From contig NZ_FNYL01000017.1 of NCBI RefSeq assembly GCF_900109045.1, forward strand, positions 124,001 to 188,000: a stretch of DNA of 64,000 bases. The letters are read 5' to 3'. Made by a program: the position numbers and the translations under genes. Numbering within the stretch: the stretch's first letter is position 1; each line of letters opens with the position of its first letter. Origin of the DNA: Dyadobacter sp. SG02 (GTDB lineage: Bacteria > Bacteroidota > Bacteroidia > Cytophagales > Spirosomataceae). Below the pieces are notes generated by a model that ran no database searches, had not been told where the DNA came from, and worked only from the letters and a program-made list of their open reading frames with translations. Of this stretch, positions 8,578 through 17,582 are shown one piece after another.

Positions 8578-9702
8578 CTAGTCGCCGTCGTTGTCGGTGT
8601 AGGTAATGGTAATGCTCATGGCGGAAGTCATATCGACTTTCAGCATGCGTACGGCCTTTTGCATTTCGGTGTACGTGTCTTTCATGGCCTGGTTGTTGGT
8701 TTTGACCTCTTCGTACAGGTTAGGCTTCAATGCGTCGAGCTTGGCGGTAGCGACTTGAAATTGTGTGTTAATGCTTTCGCTCAACGATTTGCCGGTACCG
8801 CTATCCTTCGCGCCCAATGCATCGAGGTAACTTCTGAGGCCGGGGCCTGCTTCGCCGGTAACTGCATGTTTTCCGTTGAAGAAATCGGCATAGGCTCTGT
8901 GCGCCGCCTGCGCGAGTGATTTGGAAATGTCTTTTTTGTAAAACGCCTCTACCTTTTCAGGTGCCGGAATGCCGTTGGCCATAGCGCCGGAAGGAATCCC
9001 GAACTTGCCCGATCGAATGTAGCGCTCGTAATGCAGCACGGTACCATTGACCATCAGAGAAGTGGATGAACCAATGTCGAGGCCGGTTTTGCTGATGAAT
9101 GTATTGAGGTACTCGCCCTTCCATTCGCCGATCACTTTGCCCAGCAGCGACTCCATGCGCGTGATCACACGGGTAACGTACGCGAGCTTTTTGGCGGCGT
9201 CTTTGTCGGCGGTGTATTGTGCAAGAATGGCCGTATCGTTGGCGCCGAGGCCGTTGATGAGGTAGTCGAGCGCCGGGAAACCCTGGGTAGGGTAGGATGC
9301 AGGTACTTCGAGGCTCGATGTCGGGTCGGTGATGTTGGCTGCAATACCTGCTTCGCTGGCAGGATAGATGTTGAAGAAGTTGCGGATCGTCTGTTTCTCG
9401 GCCGGACCGAAATCGAACAGTTCTACGCGCTCCCATGCTACGTATGCGTCAGCCCACGCGTTGCGGAACTCGCCCAAAGTCTGTGCATCGGGCTTAGCCG
9501 TGAATGCCTTCGATTTTACCGCCATCAGGTCGAATTTGGTTTTGAACTGATCGTAGGAGGGGACAATAATGTTTTCGGCCAGGGCTTTGAGCATTACCGA
9601 CCGGTCTTTCCCTTCGTCCGTCGGCTGTGGGTCGGGCTTATCGCTTCCGCCCGAACAGCCAAGGAAAAGCAATGTCAGCAGGAGCGCGAAGTACTTTTTC
9701 AT
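8578..9702 (-). CDS. Imelysin-like (peptidase M75 family) lipoprotein
   Basis: A 374-residue lipoprotein (signal ending LLFLGC, lipid Cys 16). The body is helical, with NAWADAYVAWERVELF (about 81-96), NIYPASE (about 111) and GFPALDYLINGLG (141-153), the arrangement of imelysin/EfeO-type proteins linked to iron uptake. The classical GxHxxE motif is replaced here by GFPALDY, so neither peptidase activity nor the standard metal site can be assumed. It sits between a DUF4856 lipoprotein and an HTTM protein in one operon; binding of a metal or ferric ligand at the cell surface is the most likely role. Confidence 0.85.
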   Translation of the reverse strand: MKKYFALLLTLLFLGCSGGSDKPDPQPTDEGKDRSVMLKALAENIIVPSYDQFKTKFDLMAVKSKAFTAKPDAQTLGEFRNAWADAYVAWERVELFDFGPAEKQTIRNFFNIYPASEAGIAANITDPTSSLEVPASYPTQGFPALDYLINGLGANDTAILAQYTADKDAAKKLAYVTRVITRMESLLGKVIGEWKGEYLNTFISKTGLDIGSSTSLMVNGTVLHYERYIRSGKFGIPSGAMANGIPAPEKVEAFYKKDISKSLAQAAHRAYADFFNGKHAVTGEAGPGLRSYLDALGAKDSGTGKSLSESINTQFQVATAKLDALKPNLYEEVKTNNQAMKDTYTEMQKAVRMLKVDMTSAMSITITYTDNDGD

Positions 9703-9728
9703 TTTATCAAAGATTAGATTTTAAACGA

Positions 9729-9767
9729 CAAATGGTGGACCGACAAAATTGCCGATCCACCCATTTG
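9729..9767 (-). promoter_or_regulatory. Intercistronic hairpin
   Basis: Between the DUF4856 and imelysin-like genes, CAAATGGGTGGA (read on the minus strand) pairs with TCCACCATTTG with one bulged base. No T-run follows, so it looks more like an RNA-stability or processing element within the operon than a full terminator. Confidence 0.5.
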
Positions 9768-9787
9768 AATAAAGGTAATATGAGCCG

Positions 9788-10987
9788 TTACAGCTTGAAT
9801 TTCGCGGTAATGGCGTCGGAAGCTGCGTTGATCTTGTCGTTGGTCAGATCCCAGAAGCCGTTTGGCGAACCGATCAGGCCGAGCAAGATCGCGTCGGAAA
9901 ATGCAGCATCGGCACCGTTGATGGTCGCAAAGCGGAGCGAGTAAATGAAACCCAGCCCTTCGCCCATGGCGTGTGCGCGGGTTGCGTCGTCGGTACCGCT
10001 TTTCCATTTGCCGAGGTAGCCCAATGCCGCAGAGGCGATTGCTTTCTCCATCTCGGTACGGATGAAAGTAGCCTGCGTTTTCAGTTCCGTTTTGTCGTTG
10101 TTAACGATTGCCACCCGGCCTTTCAGGAATGCAGTGTGGATTTTGGCGTAGCTGGCCTTGTTGTATTCCCAAAGGTAAGAGCCGAGGAACGATTCGGTTG
10201 CTTTGGCGCCTTTGGCAGCGTCTGTCGCACCTTCGAGGAAGATAGGGTTGGGCGTAAGCAAGCCGAATGCTTCATCCCAGTTGTGTTCCAAAGCAGTGTA
10301 TTTTTTGCCTGAAACCAAAGTCTTGTTATCGGCTTCGAGGTTTTTGTCCAGTTGGATATTACCGATGTAATCCAATTGCAAAGCGCCGATAAGGCCTTTC
10401 TGAATGATCTGCGCGATTTCAATTCCTTTTGCATCCACCAGGTAGTTACCCAGCTTGCCGGCCTTTCCCTTCTCAGCTTTCGCCTTCACGGATTTGCTGG
10501 CTTCGGCGATTTGTGCAAAGTAGGTTTCCAATGCGACGCGGTTAGTTTCAGCTTCCGCGGCAGATTTGGACGATGCCGTGATGTTACGAAGCTGCACACC
10601 CGATGCGTTCAGATCGTTACCATTCACCAAAACAGCTCCTGATTTAATATCCTTGAACGGGTTACCGCTATTCGCAAACATGTTTTTCATGACAGCCGCG
10701 TCGAGCGTCGCCGAATCGCGGACGGCGCTGCCGAGGTAGTAGTTCAATGCCTGGAACATTCTGTAACGGTCGGTACCAGACTTCAAATCGGCCGTAGTAT
10801 CGCCTTTGGCGTCGATAAACAGCGCCTTGTAAGGCGTGGTGGCCGTTACTTTCGCATAGTCGATTTTGGTGCGAAGGTCTTGCTGTCCGGGAGGTGTAGG
10901 TTCGTCGTCATCCGAGCAGGAGATAAGTCCGAACGCAACAACAGAGGCGAACAATATAGCCCGCAACTTGAAATTGTAGTGTAGCAT
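9788..10987 (-). CDS. DUF4856 lipoprotein
   Basis: A 399-residue surface lipoprotein (signal ending FGLISC, lipid Cys 24, followed by an acidic SDDDEP stretch typical of export to the outer surface in Bacteroidota). The rest matches the DUF4856 family, with a helical body containing the segments TDRYRMFQALNYYLG, EHNWDEAFGLL and GKWKSGTDDATRAHAMGEGLGF. DUF4856 has an imelysin-like helical arrangement and is usually found beside imelysin and TonB receptor genes, as here. It is the first gene of the operon, with a good promoter at 11055-11086. Molecular function is unknown. Confidence 0.82.
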   Translation of the reverse strand: MLHYNFKLRAILFASVVAFGLISCSDDDEPTPPGQQDLRTKIDYAKVTATTPYKALFIDAKGDTTADLKSGTDRYRMFQALNYYLGSAVRDSATLDAAVMKNMFANSGNPFKDIKSGAVLVNGNDLNASGVQLRNITASSKSAAEAETNRVALETYFAQIAEASKSVKAKAEKGKAGKLGNYLVDAKGIEIAQIIQKGLIGALQLDYIGNIQLDKNLEADNKTLVSGKKYTALEHNWDEAFGLLTPNPIFLEGATDAAKGAKATESFLGSYLWEYNKASYAKIHTAFLKGRVAIVNNDKTELKTQATFIRTEMEKAIASAALGYLGKWKSGTDDATRAHAMGEGLGFIYSLRFATINGADAAFSDAILLGLIGSPNGFWDLTNDKINAASDAITAKFKL

Positions 10988-11054
10988 TTGATCCAGTAAG
11001 CGTTTTGTTAGGGATGTAACTCTGTGGTTTATTTAGAATAATTATAAACCTCCG

Positions 11055-11086
11055 CAAACATAGATATTATTTAGAATTGGAACAAA
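11055..11086 (-). promoter_or_regulatory. Promoter of the DUF4856-imelysin-HTTM-TonB operon
   Basis: On the minus strand TTTG (11083-11086), 20 bases, then TATGTTTG (11055-11062), a full match to TTTG-N20-TAnnTTTG. Transcription would start near 11048, leaving a leader of about 60 nt before the ATG at 10987. No Fur-box-like palindrome was recognised in the leader. Confidence 0.7.
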
Positions 11087-11128
11087 TTATAAGACAAAGC
11101 AGGTGAAAAGTTTTTGGGACCAAAAAGC

Positions 11129-11190
11129 AAAAGGGACATTCCGCTTTGAATGAGAGTCGTTTGACTACTCATTCGAGGAATGTCCCTTTT
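11129..11190. terminator. Bidirectional terminator after msrB
   Basis: AAAAGGGACATTCC (11129-11142) is perfectly complementary to GGAATGTCCCTTTT (11177-11190). A nested stem GAATGAG/CTCATTC lies inside. A/T runs on both sides let it work in either direction; it ends the minus-strand msrB transcript. Confidence 0.85.
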
Positions 11191-11214
11191 ACTCACTAAT
11201 TACGAAGCAAGTCG

Positions 11215-11784
11215 TTAGCTTCCGCTTTCCCCTTTCTTCTTACTATTAAATTTCTTCTCGGCAGTTTTGGCCTTTTCAAAATCCAGCACTACACCGTTAA
11301 TGCAATACCGCAAGCCGGTAGGAGGTGGTCCGTCGTCGAAAACGTGGCCCAAATGCGATTTGCAACGGCCGCACATGACCTCGATGCGGCGCATTCCGAG
11401 GCTGTTATCTGCTGCTTCCACGATGGATTTTTTGCTGATCGGCTCAAAGAAGCTGGGCCAGCCGCAACCACTTTCGTATTTGGCGTCGCTTTTGAAAAGT
11501 GGGTTACCGCAAACGGCGCAGTAGAATGTGCCGATCTCTTTCGAATGCTCGTATTCGCTCGTGAACGGTCGCTCGGTGCCTTTGAGGCGCGCTACGTTGT
11601 AGACTTCGGGCGAAAGGATCTTCTGCCAGTCGTCGTTGCTTTTTTTGACGGGCGCCGTTTCTGTATGCGAATATTCGGGTGCTTTGGAGGCCGGTTTGCC
11701 CTGGTCGGAGGAGGATTGTCCGTAGCAGTTTTGCAGCGTAAGGGCAAACACTCCCGCAATGGCGGCCATTATCAGGTTTTTCAT
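11215..11784 (-). CDS. msrB: Peptide-methionine (R)-S-oxide reductase, lipoprotein form
   Basis: MsrB reduces the R form of methionine sulfoxide in proteins. The start at 11784 is chosen because it gives a lipoprotein signal (lipid Cys 20, LQNC); the longer frame would add 18 unlikely residues. Zinc ligands CAVC (89-92) and CGRC (138-141) are present, with Cys 107 and the catalytic Cys 161 in GLRYCING. The lipid anchor places it in the envelope, where it would repair oxidised exported proteins, possibly recharged through a thioredoxin relay. A strong terminator follows. Confidence 0.92.
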   Translation of the reverse strand: MKNLIMAAIAGVFALTLQNCYGQSSSDQGKPASKAPEYSHTETAPVKKSNDDWQKILSPEVYNVARLKGTERPFTSEYEHSKEIGTFYCAVCGNPLFKSDAKYESGCGWPSFFEPISKKSIVEAADNSLGMRRIEVMCGRCKSHLGHVFDDGPPPTGLRYCINGVVLDFEKAKTAEKKFNSKKKGESGS

Positions 11785-11880
11785 GCGTTTATGATCTGTT
11801 TTTTCAAGATATACGATTAAAACGCTCGCACAGGTCAAACAAATTCCCCGAATTTTATAACAAAAGTATCACAACGCTGA

Positions 11881-12609
11881 TCAGATGAATACCGAGAGGT
11901 CGCGTACGCCCAGCTTGCGCGCGGTCGTGAAGCCTTCACCGTATTTCACACCGATCGCGTGGCCCATTTCCTGGGCCCGCGCGATGATGAATTCGAGGAA
12001 TTCGGGGGAGGAGATATAGCTCTGAGGCTCGCCTTCGCCTTTGTATCCTGGCACGTGAAACTGGCTTTTGAATGCTTTGACCGCCTCGACTTTCTGATCG
12101 TGAAAAGCAGTAATGTCTACAATAAAATCCGGGTTAATGTAGCGGTCCTGAATGGCGTGGAAAATTTGTTTCGGTCGCCATGCTTCCTGTTCGTTGCCCT
12201 GCTCGTCGTAAGTTTTGACCATGCGCAAGCCTGAATAGAAACTCGCGTCGGCCACCAGCGCGCCGCCGCGCCCGTGATCGGGGTGGCGGTCGTCGATTGC
12301 ATTGGTGATCACGATTTCAGGCCGGTATTTACGGATAAAAGGGATAATGGCTTTCTGATGCGCTTCGTCGTTTTTGAAGAAACCATCTGCGAGGCCCACG
12401 TTTTCACGCACTTCTATACCAAGAATGCGGGCGGCATCGATGCCTTCCTGAATGCGGCCCTCGGGCGTGCCCCGCGTGCCCAGTTCACCCCTTGTGAGGT
12501 CGACAATACCTACTTTTTTGCCCAGCGCCATTTGCGCGAGCAATGTACCGGCGCAGCACAGCTCCACGTCGTCGGGGTGGGCTGTGATGGCAAGGATATC
12601 TAATTTCAT
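11881..12609 (-). CDS. bshB1: Bacillithiol biosynthesis deacetylase BshB1
   Basis: A 242-residue PIG-L/LmbE-type zinc hydrolase. It removes the acetyl group from N-acetylglucosaminyl-malate, the second step of bacillithiol synthesis. The metal-binding motif AHPDDVE (residues 9-15) and the HPDHGRGG motif (about 108) are intact, and full length matches the BshB1 subgroup. It lies 12 bases downstream of the M23/LysM peptidase gene on the same strand. bshA and bshC are not in the window. It fits with nearby msrB and trxB as a thiol-redox neighbourhood. Confidence 0.92.
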   Translation of the reverse strand: MKLDILAITAHPDDVELCCAGTLLAQMALGKKVGIVDLTRGELGTRGTPEGRIQEGIDAARILGIEVRENVGLADGFFKNDEAHQKAIIPFIRKYRPEIVITNAIDDRHPDHGRGGALVADASFYSGLRMVKTYDEQGNEQEAWRPKQIFHAIQDRYINPDFIVDITAFHDQKVEAVKAFKSQFHVPGYKGEGEPQSYISSPEFLEFIIARAQEMGHAIGVKYGEGFTTARKLGVRDLSVFI

Positions 12610-12621
12610 GATTGTTTCGGA

Positions 12622-13695
12622 CTATTTGATGCGCAGTTTCTGGCCGATCCGCAGCGTGCTGCGGGTCGACATACGGTTTTTGCGGGCAATGGATGAAATG
12701 CTCACGCCATAACGTGAAGCAATGGAGCCCAGGGTGTCACCCGAGCGTACTTTGTGCAAAATGGAACGGGAATAGGCCTTAGGCGCGTCGCCGGCTTCAA
12801 ATTCGCTTTTGCTCGACTTGCCACGGATGTGGCTCCATGCCGAGGCGGTGAGCAGGAAGTGGTCAGACTTAATGGCTGCGCCGGGCCAGTCGAATATATG
12901 TTCAGGATCGAACGGGTTACCTTCATAACGGTTCTCGTAATGCAAATGCGAGCCGGAGCTGCGGCCTGTATTTCCTCCCAAACCGATTACTTCTCCCGCT
13001 TTTACCAACTGGCCTGATTCCACCATTTGCTTGGAAAGGTGACCATAAAGGGTTTCCAGGCCATTGTAATGCCTTACTACCACAAACCGGCCGTATCCGC
13101 TCCCGTCCCAGGCTACAATCCGGACCATACCGTCGTAGGTGCTGCGTACCGAATCGCCTGTTTCCAGGTCGAGGTCGGTACCGTTGTGCCAGCGACCCCA
13201 GCGGTAGGCAAAGTGGGAGGTTACCGGTGTGCGGTCCATAGGAGCAGCCCACATGCGGTTGGCGGCCTGGTCGTATAATTTGAGGTCCACCGGCTCGTCA
13301 AAATCTTCCGCTTTGAGGCCGTAGGGGTTAATCGTGCGGGCGTCCCAGATCACGTAGTATTCGGCAGCCTTTACCCATTCATCCGCAACAAGCACAGAAT
13401 CTTCGGCGATCACTACTTCGGGTTCCCCTTCGTCAATGGTGGTTGTATCTTCATTCACGACGGGGTTCAGCGGTTTGACCGGTTCGAACTGGCTCTGGAA
13501 TTTCAGGTTGGAGGTTTCTACCTCGTATTCGTCCTCGGGCTGAGGCGTGGCTTTGGTAGTGGGGCCATCGTTGGCATTATTGCCCGACTGGTTGATCTTG
13601 GGGTTTTTTCGGAATTTTCCTCGCTCTTGCGCTTGCGTGTTCCAGGAGATCAGACACACGGCCATTAGCAAACAGACAATAAGCTTTACTTTCAT
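12622..13695 (-). CDS. M23-family peptidoglycan endopeptidase with LysM domain
   Basis: A 357-residue envelope enzyme. A signal peptide ends near TQAQE (about 23); a low-complexity acidic linker follows. The LytM/M23 domain (about 150-270) keeps its zinc ligands: HNGTDLD (H...D) and SHLHYENR (HxH). A LysM peptidoglycan-binding module closes the protein (about 312-357, KVRSGDTLGSIASRYGVS). It probably cleaves cross-link peptides during wall remodelling. It is followed 12 bases later by bshB1, and a hairpin separates it from trxB. Confidence 0.9.
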   Translation of the reverse strand: MKVKLIVCLLMAVCLISWNTQAQERGKFRKNPKINQSGNNANDGPTTKATPQPEDEYEVETSNLKFQSQFEPVKPLNPVVNEDTTTIDEGEPEVVIAEDSVLVADEWVKAAEYYVIWDARTINPYGLKAEDFDEPVDLKLYDQAANRMWAAPMDRTPVTSHFAYRWGRWHNGTDLDLETGDSVRSTYDGMVRIVAWDGSGYGRFVVVRHYNGLETLYGHLSKQMVESGQLVKAGEVIGLGGNTGRSSGSHLHYENRYEGNPFDPEHIFDWPGAAIKSDHFLLTASAWSHIRGKSSKSEFEAGDAPKAYSRSILHKVRSGDTLGSIASRYGVSISSIARKNRMSTRSTLRIGQKLRIK

Positions 13696-13709
13696 AAGTA
13701 TAATACCAA

Positions 13710-13749
13710 ATCAGACTACGCTGGTGCTTATTATTCAGCGTAGCCTGAT
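13710..13749 (-). terminator. Probable terminator after trxB
   Basis: ATCAG-a-CTACGCTG (13710-13723) pairs with CAGCGTAG-c-CTGAT (13736-13749), with one internal mismatch. On the minus strand a short T-rich tail follows, so it would end trxB transcription just before the M23 gene. The T-run is weak. Confidence 0.55.
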
Positions 13750-13773
13750 CCTTTTAGGGGTTGTGCGATTGAT

Positions 13774-14736
13774 TTAAGCTGTTTCTTCTTCGATAATAAC
13801 GTCCACTTCCCGTTCCACAAGGAATCTTTCAGCATCCAATGCCGCCATACAACCTGTTCCCGCAGCGGTGATTGCCTGGCGGTAAACATTGTCCTGGGCA
13901 TCACCACAGGCAAATACGCCTTTGATGTTGGTGCAGGAGCTTCCTTTGATGGTCTGGATATATCCGGTTTCGTCCATATGGACATAACCTTTGAAAATAT
14001 CCGTGTTCGGTTTGTGGCCAATCGCAACAAAGAAACCGGTTGCTTCCAAAAGTTGCTCCTCGCCCGTTTTATTATTTTTAACCAATACCGATTCAAGGCC
14101 TTCTTCGCCGTTCAGTTTCACGGTTTCAGTGTTCCATAGGATCTCGATATTAGGTAGTGTTTCCAAACGTTTCTGCATGATCTTCGACGCGCGCATTTCG
14201 TCGCGGCGAACGAGCAGGTATACTTTGCGGCACAATTTGGCAAGGTAGCTGGCTTCTTCGGCAGCTGTGTCGCCGGCGCCTACTACTACCACATCCTGGT
14301 TACGGAAGAAAAAACCGTCGCAAACCGCACAGGCAGATACGCCGCGGCCGTTCAAACGCTCCTCATCTTCCAGGCCCAGCCATTTGGCGGAAGCACCTGT
14401 GGAGATAATGACTGCATCGGCCGTGATCTCGTGCTTGTTGTCGATGATCACTTTATGCGGGTAACCCGTGAAATCAACCGAAGTAGCAAGGCCGTAACGG
14501 ACGTCGGTACCGAAGCGTTTGGCCTGTTTTTCGAAGTTGATCATCATTTCAGGCCCGGTAATGCCATCGGGATAGCCCGGGTAGTTGTCAACTTCTGTGG
14601 TGATCGTCAACTGGCCACCCGGTTGGGCACCCTGGTAAAGTACTGGATTCAATCCCGCGCGGGATGCATATATGGCGGCTGTGTAACCGGCAGGGCCGGA
14701 GCCGATAATTAAGCAAGAGACTTTCTCGGATGACAT
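13774..14736 (-). CDS. trxB: Thioredoxin-disulfide reductase
   Basis: A 320-residue flavoprotein that uses NADPH to reduce thioredoxin. The FAD site IIGSGPAGYTAA is at about residues 10-21, the redox-active pair is CAVC (about 136-139), and the NADPH-binding segment VVGAGDTAAEEA follows. The C-terminal FAD motif GVFACGDAQD is intact. Length is normal for the low-molecular-weight type. It is a single gene with its own upstream region and a hairpin terminator behind it. Confidence 0.95.
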   Translation of the reverse strand: MSSEKVSCLIIGSGPAGYTAAIYASRAGLNPVLYQGAQPGGQLTITTEVDNYPGYPDGITGPEMMINFEKQAKRFGTDVRYGLATSVDFTGYPHKVIIDNKHEITADAVIISTGASAKWLGLEDEERLNGRGVSACAVCDGFFFRNQDVVVVGAGDTAAEEASYLAKLCRKVYLLVRRDEMRASKIMQKRLETLPNIEILWNTETVKLNGEEGLESVLVKNNKTGEEQLLEATGFFVAIGHKPNTDIFKGYVHMDETGYIQTIKGSSCTNIKGVFACGDAQDNVYRQAITAAGTGCMAALDAERFLVEREVDVIIEEETA

Positions 14737-14911
14737 GTTAATATAAAACTACTGTTAATGACGATTGTTCTACGTTTTAGCTGGAAATTCCAGTGGTGCC
14801 AGACAAGGCAAATCTTCGTGTGTGAAAGTGAATTTTGCCTTATTGTACCTGTCAGTACAACACAGGCAGACTGACAAAAGTGCAAAATTTCAGCCCGTTA
14901 TGCAAATGCAT

Positions 14912-16828
14912 TTAGAGGATGCGCCACTCGATCCTTCGGTTTTTTTGCCGGTTTTCATCCGAATCGTTGGGCGCCATGGGCTTTGTTTCGCCATAACCTT
15001 TGGCCAAAATCCGGTCGGCCGCAATTCCCGACTGTTGCAGATAATATTGTACCGACTGTGCGCGGCGTTGCGAGAGGGCCATATTCTCCGTATCCGAACC
15101 CACGTCGTCGGTGTGGCCGGATATTTCAATTTTAATGGTTTTATTCTTGTGCAAGAAGTCGGTCAGCTTGTCGAGCTCCACTTTCGATTTGTCGTCGAGG
15201 ATGTACTCGCCCGTTTTAAAGAAAATATTATTCAAAACCTCCGCACGGTCCTTCTCGATCGCTTCCAGCGGGATTTCAAGGTCAACAAACGATTGGTCTT
15301 TATCGACTGTAAACGAAAGGCTTTTAAACAAATACCCGGGTTTCGACACGTAGAATGCATATTCGCCCCCGCTGTTCAATACCGCCAGAAACGAGCCGTT
15401 CTGGCTGTCGGAAGTGAATGAGCCTACTTTTGTCTGTGTTTTCAGGTCGTAAAGATCAATGTCGGAAGCGAGTACCGTTCCCGCCTTTTTATCAAATACT
15501 TTGCCCTTCGCATAGCGGGTAGGCGTGATGATTTTTTGCAAAGACTCGGGCACATGGAATGTGTACAGCAGCGAGCGGCCGCCGCCTTTTTCCGTGTTGT
15601 CATCCGTGTAATAGGCATTTTCGCCATTTGACGCGATGAAAAGTCCTACCTGATCGGAAACGGTGTTGATAGGGTAGCCCAGGTTTGCAGGCGGCGCCCA
15701 AACCGTATCCGTTTTTTGGGAAATAAAAATATCAAAACCGCCCATTCCAGGGAGGCCGTTGGAAGAATAGAACAGCGTGCGGCCATTGGCATGAATGAAC
15801 GGGGCATTCTCTTCGTCGGGCGTGTTAATGGCCGGGCCGAGGTTCTTGGGAGTGGTCCATTGCTTTTTGTCGTCCAGATGTGCTACCCAAATATCACGCT
15901 TGCCCACGCCGCCTTTTCTGTCGGACGCGAAATAGAGCGTGTGACCATCCGCAGACAGTGAAGGCTGCGACTCCCACTCACGGGAATTGACCTCCTGTCC
16001 GAGATTCGTCGGCTGGCTCCAATCTTTACCTACCTTATGAGAAATGTACAAATCGCAGCTGCCCAGACCGTCGGGTCGGTTGCAGGCGGTGAAAACCAGC
16101 GTGCGGCCGTCGGCCGACACCGTGCAGGTACCTTCGTTATTAGTGGTATTAATGGTTTTGGAAATTTCCTCCGGCACGTCCCAATGGTCAGCCGCGCTGC
16201 TGCCTTTAATGCGGCGGGTGAAGTAAATATTCTCGTCGCGATTTTCAGTTAATCCTGTGAATATCAATGTTTCATCGTCGGCGGTCATCACCGGGAAATA
16301 CTGCGTTCCCAGGAAATTCACCGTATCACCCATTGATTTCTTCTCGATAGGAAGCGGATTTTTGATAGCCTGCTGCGCAAATTTCGACGAGGCTACCGAC
16401 TTTTCCGCTAACCTGCCCAGGCTCGATTTCGGCGGCAGCAATGCCTGCGCCTTTTCGAAATAGAACTGTGCGGAATCGTAACGCTGTACATTGAAATGGT
16501 CGCGGCCTATCCATTGAAATGCCGGTGCCGATTGAGGTGCGTCAGGTTTGATGCGGATAGCCCTACTATAATGCTTTCGGACGAGGTCGGGCTTTCGTTG
16601 CAGCTCGTACACCTGCGCTAAACGGAGGTTGGTATCGTAGCTGTTCGGCTCTATTTCGAGTACTTTTTCAAACAGTTCCGTAGCTTCGGGGAGCCTCCTT
16701 TCTTGAAGGGCTTTCTGTGCCTTATCGTATACTTCCCTTGCTTTCCGGGATAACGTAGCGTCCTGAGCTGAAACAGATTGGAGGGTGAGAAGGCCTATTG
16801 CAAAACAGAAAAGAAGAACCCGGTGCAT
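14912..16828 (-). CDS. OmpA-family protein with TPR and PD40 repeats
   Basis: The start at 16828 gives a signal peptide (MHRVLLFCFAIGLLTLQSVSAQ). After it come TPR-like helices (about 25-130), WD40-like PD40 beta repeats (about 150-400, with repeats of the type SADGRTLVF and SADGHTLYFASDRKGG), a small beta domain, and a C-terminal OmpA peptidoglycan-binding domain (about 525-638) with GHTDDVGSDTENMALSQRRA. This is the PorE-like architecture common in Bacteroidota and tied to anchoring envelope machines, but which machine is unknown. Its ATG shares one base with the queE stop (TAATG), so the two are translationally coupled. Confidence 0.88.
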   Translation of the reverse strand: MHRVLLFCFAIGLLTLQSVSAQDATLSRKAREVYDKAQKALQERRLPEATELFEKVLEIEPNSYDTNLRLAQVYELQRKPDLVRKHYSRAIRIKPDAPQSAPAFQWIGRDHFNVQRYDSAQFYFEKAQALLPPKSSLGRLAEKSVASSKFAQQAIKNPLPIEKKSMGDTVNFLGTQYFPVMTADDETLIFTGLTENRDENIYFTRRIKGSSAADHWDVPEEISKTINTTNNEGTCTVSADGRTLVFTACNRPDGLGSCDLYISHKVGKDWSQPTNLGQEVNSREWESQPSLSADGHTLYFASDRKGGVGKRDIWVAHLDDKKQWTTPKNLGPAINTPDEENAPFIHANGRTLFYSSNGLPGMGGFDIFISQKTDTVWAPPANLGYPINTVSDQVGLFIASNGENAYYTDDNTEKGGGRSLLYTFHVPESLQKIITPTRYAKGKVFDKKAGTVLASDIDLYDLKTQTKVGSFTSDSQNGSFLAVLNSGGEYAFYVSKPGYLFKSLSFTVDKDQSFVDLEIPLEAIEKDRAEVLNNIFFKTGEYILDDKSKVELDKLTDFLHKNKTIKIEISGHTDDVGSDTENMALSQRRAQSVQYYLQQSGIAADRILAKGYGETKPMAPNDSDENRQKNRRIEWRIL

Positions 16829-17409
16829 TATGGAATGTTCATAAACTTGTGAGTTTGTAACGACATTTTCCATTTGGGATTGTCTTTGATATAGTCAATT
16901 ATCAAAGGCAACATCACGTCCTGCTTACTCCATTCAGGTTGTAACAGAAGGGTACAATCAGCCGAAACTTTGGCCGCATGTTCTTCCGCGAACTCGAAAT
17001 CGCTTTTGTTATAAATGATCGCTTTGAGCTCGTCGGCATTCGTATAAATGTCCGGGTGAGGCGTTTTGAATTTTTTGGGAGAAAAACAAACCCAGTCCCA
17101 ATGCCCCGTGAATGGGTACACACCCGATGTTTCTATGTTGGTCTTGAACCCCGCCTCCTGCAATGCGCCTGTTAAACCATCCAGGTTGTACATTAGTGGC
17201 TCCCCACCGGTAATTACCGCTAATCGACCGGGAAACTGCAATGCGCCGTCCACAATGGCATTAATGTCAAATTTGGGGTGAATACTGGCGTCCCACGACT
17301 CCTTCACATCGCACCAATGACAGCCCACATCGCAGCCGCCGAGGCGGATGAAATACGCGGCGCGACCGCTGTGCTGGCCTTCTCCCTGCAAGGTATAAAA
17401 GGCTTCCAT
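16828..17409 (-). CDS. queE: 7-carboxy-7-deazaguanine synthase
   Basis: A radical-SAM enzyme of the queuosine/7-deazaguanine pathway that converts 6-carboxytetrahydropterin to 7-carboxy-7-deazaguanine. The cluster motif CDVGCHWC (C-x3-C-x2-C) and the conserved VMEAFYTLQGEG start are clear. The ATG at 17409 matches the family's usual N-terminus closely but may be a few residues short, since Bacteroidota homologues often begin several residues before the MEAF segment; a non-ATG start upstream is possible. The frame stays open to 17562, but that extension looks non-coding. It is coupled to the OmpA-family gene by a one-base overlap and is divergent from mnmE. Confidence 0.9.
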   Translation of the reverse strand: MEAFYTLQGEGQHSGRAAYFIRLGGCDVGCHWCDVKESWDASIHPKFDINAIVDGALQFPGRLAVITGGEPLMYNLDGLTGALQEAGFKTNIETSGVYPFTGHWDWVCFSPKKFKTPHPDIYTNADELKAIIYNKSDFEFAEEHAAKVSADCTLLLQPEWSKQDVMLPLIIDYIKDNPKWKMSLQTHKFMNIP

Positions 17410-17582
17410 CACCGGAAGTTCAGAAGTAACGATGGGCAAAGTTTCGGTAAGCAAAATCTTGAAAGTCTTAATGTTGAAAAAAGTGTAACACGCCGCGGCG
17501 CCGGAAAAATCCCGTAAAGGTACAAAATTCAAACTTCCTGTCTTCGATATTGGTTGTCTCAAATAGTAGCATATTTGCAGTT

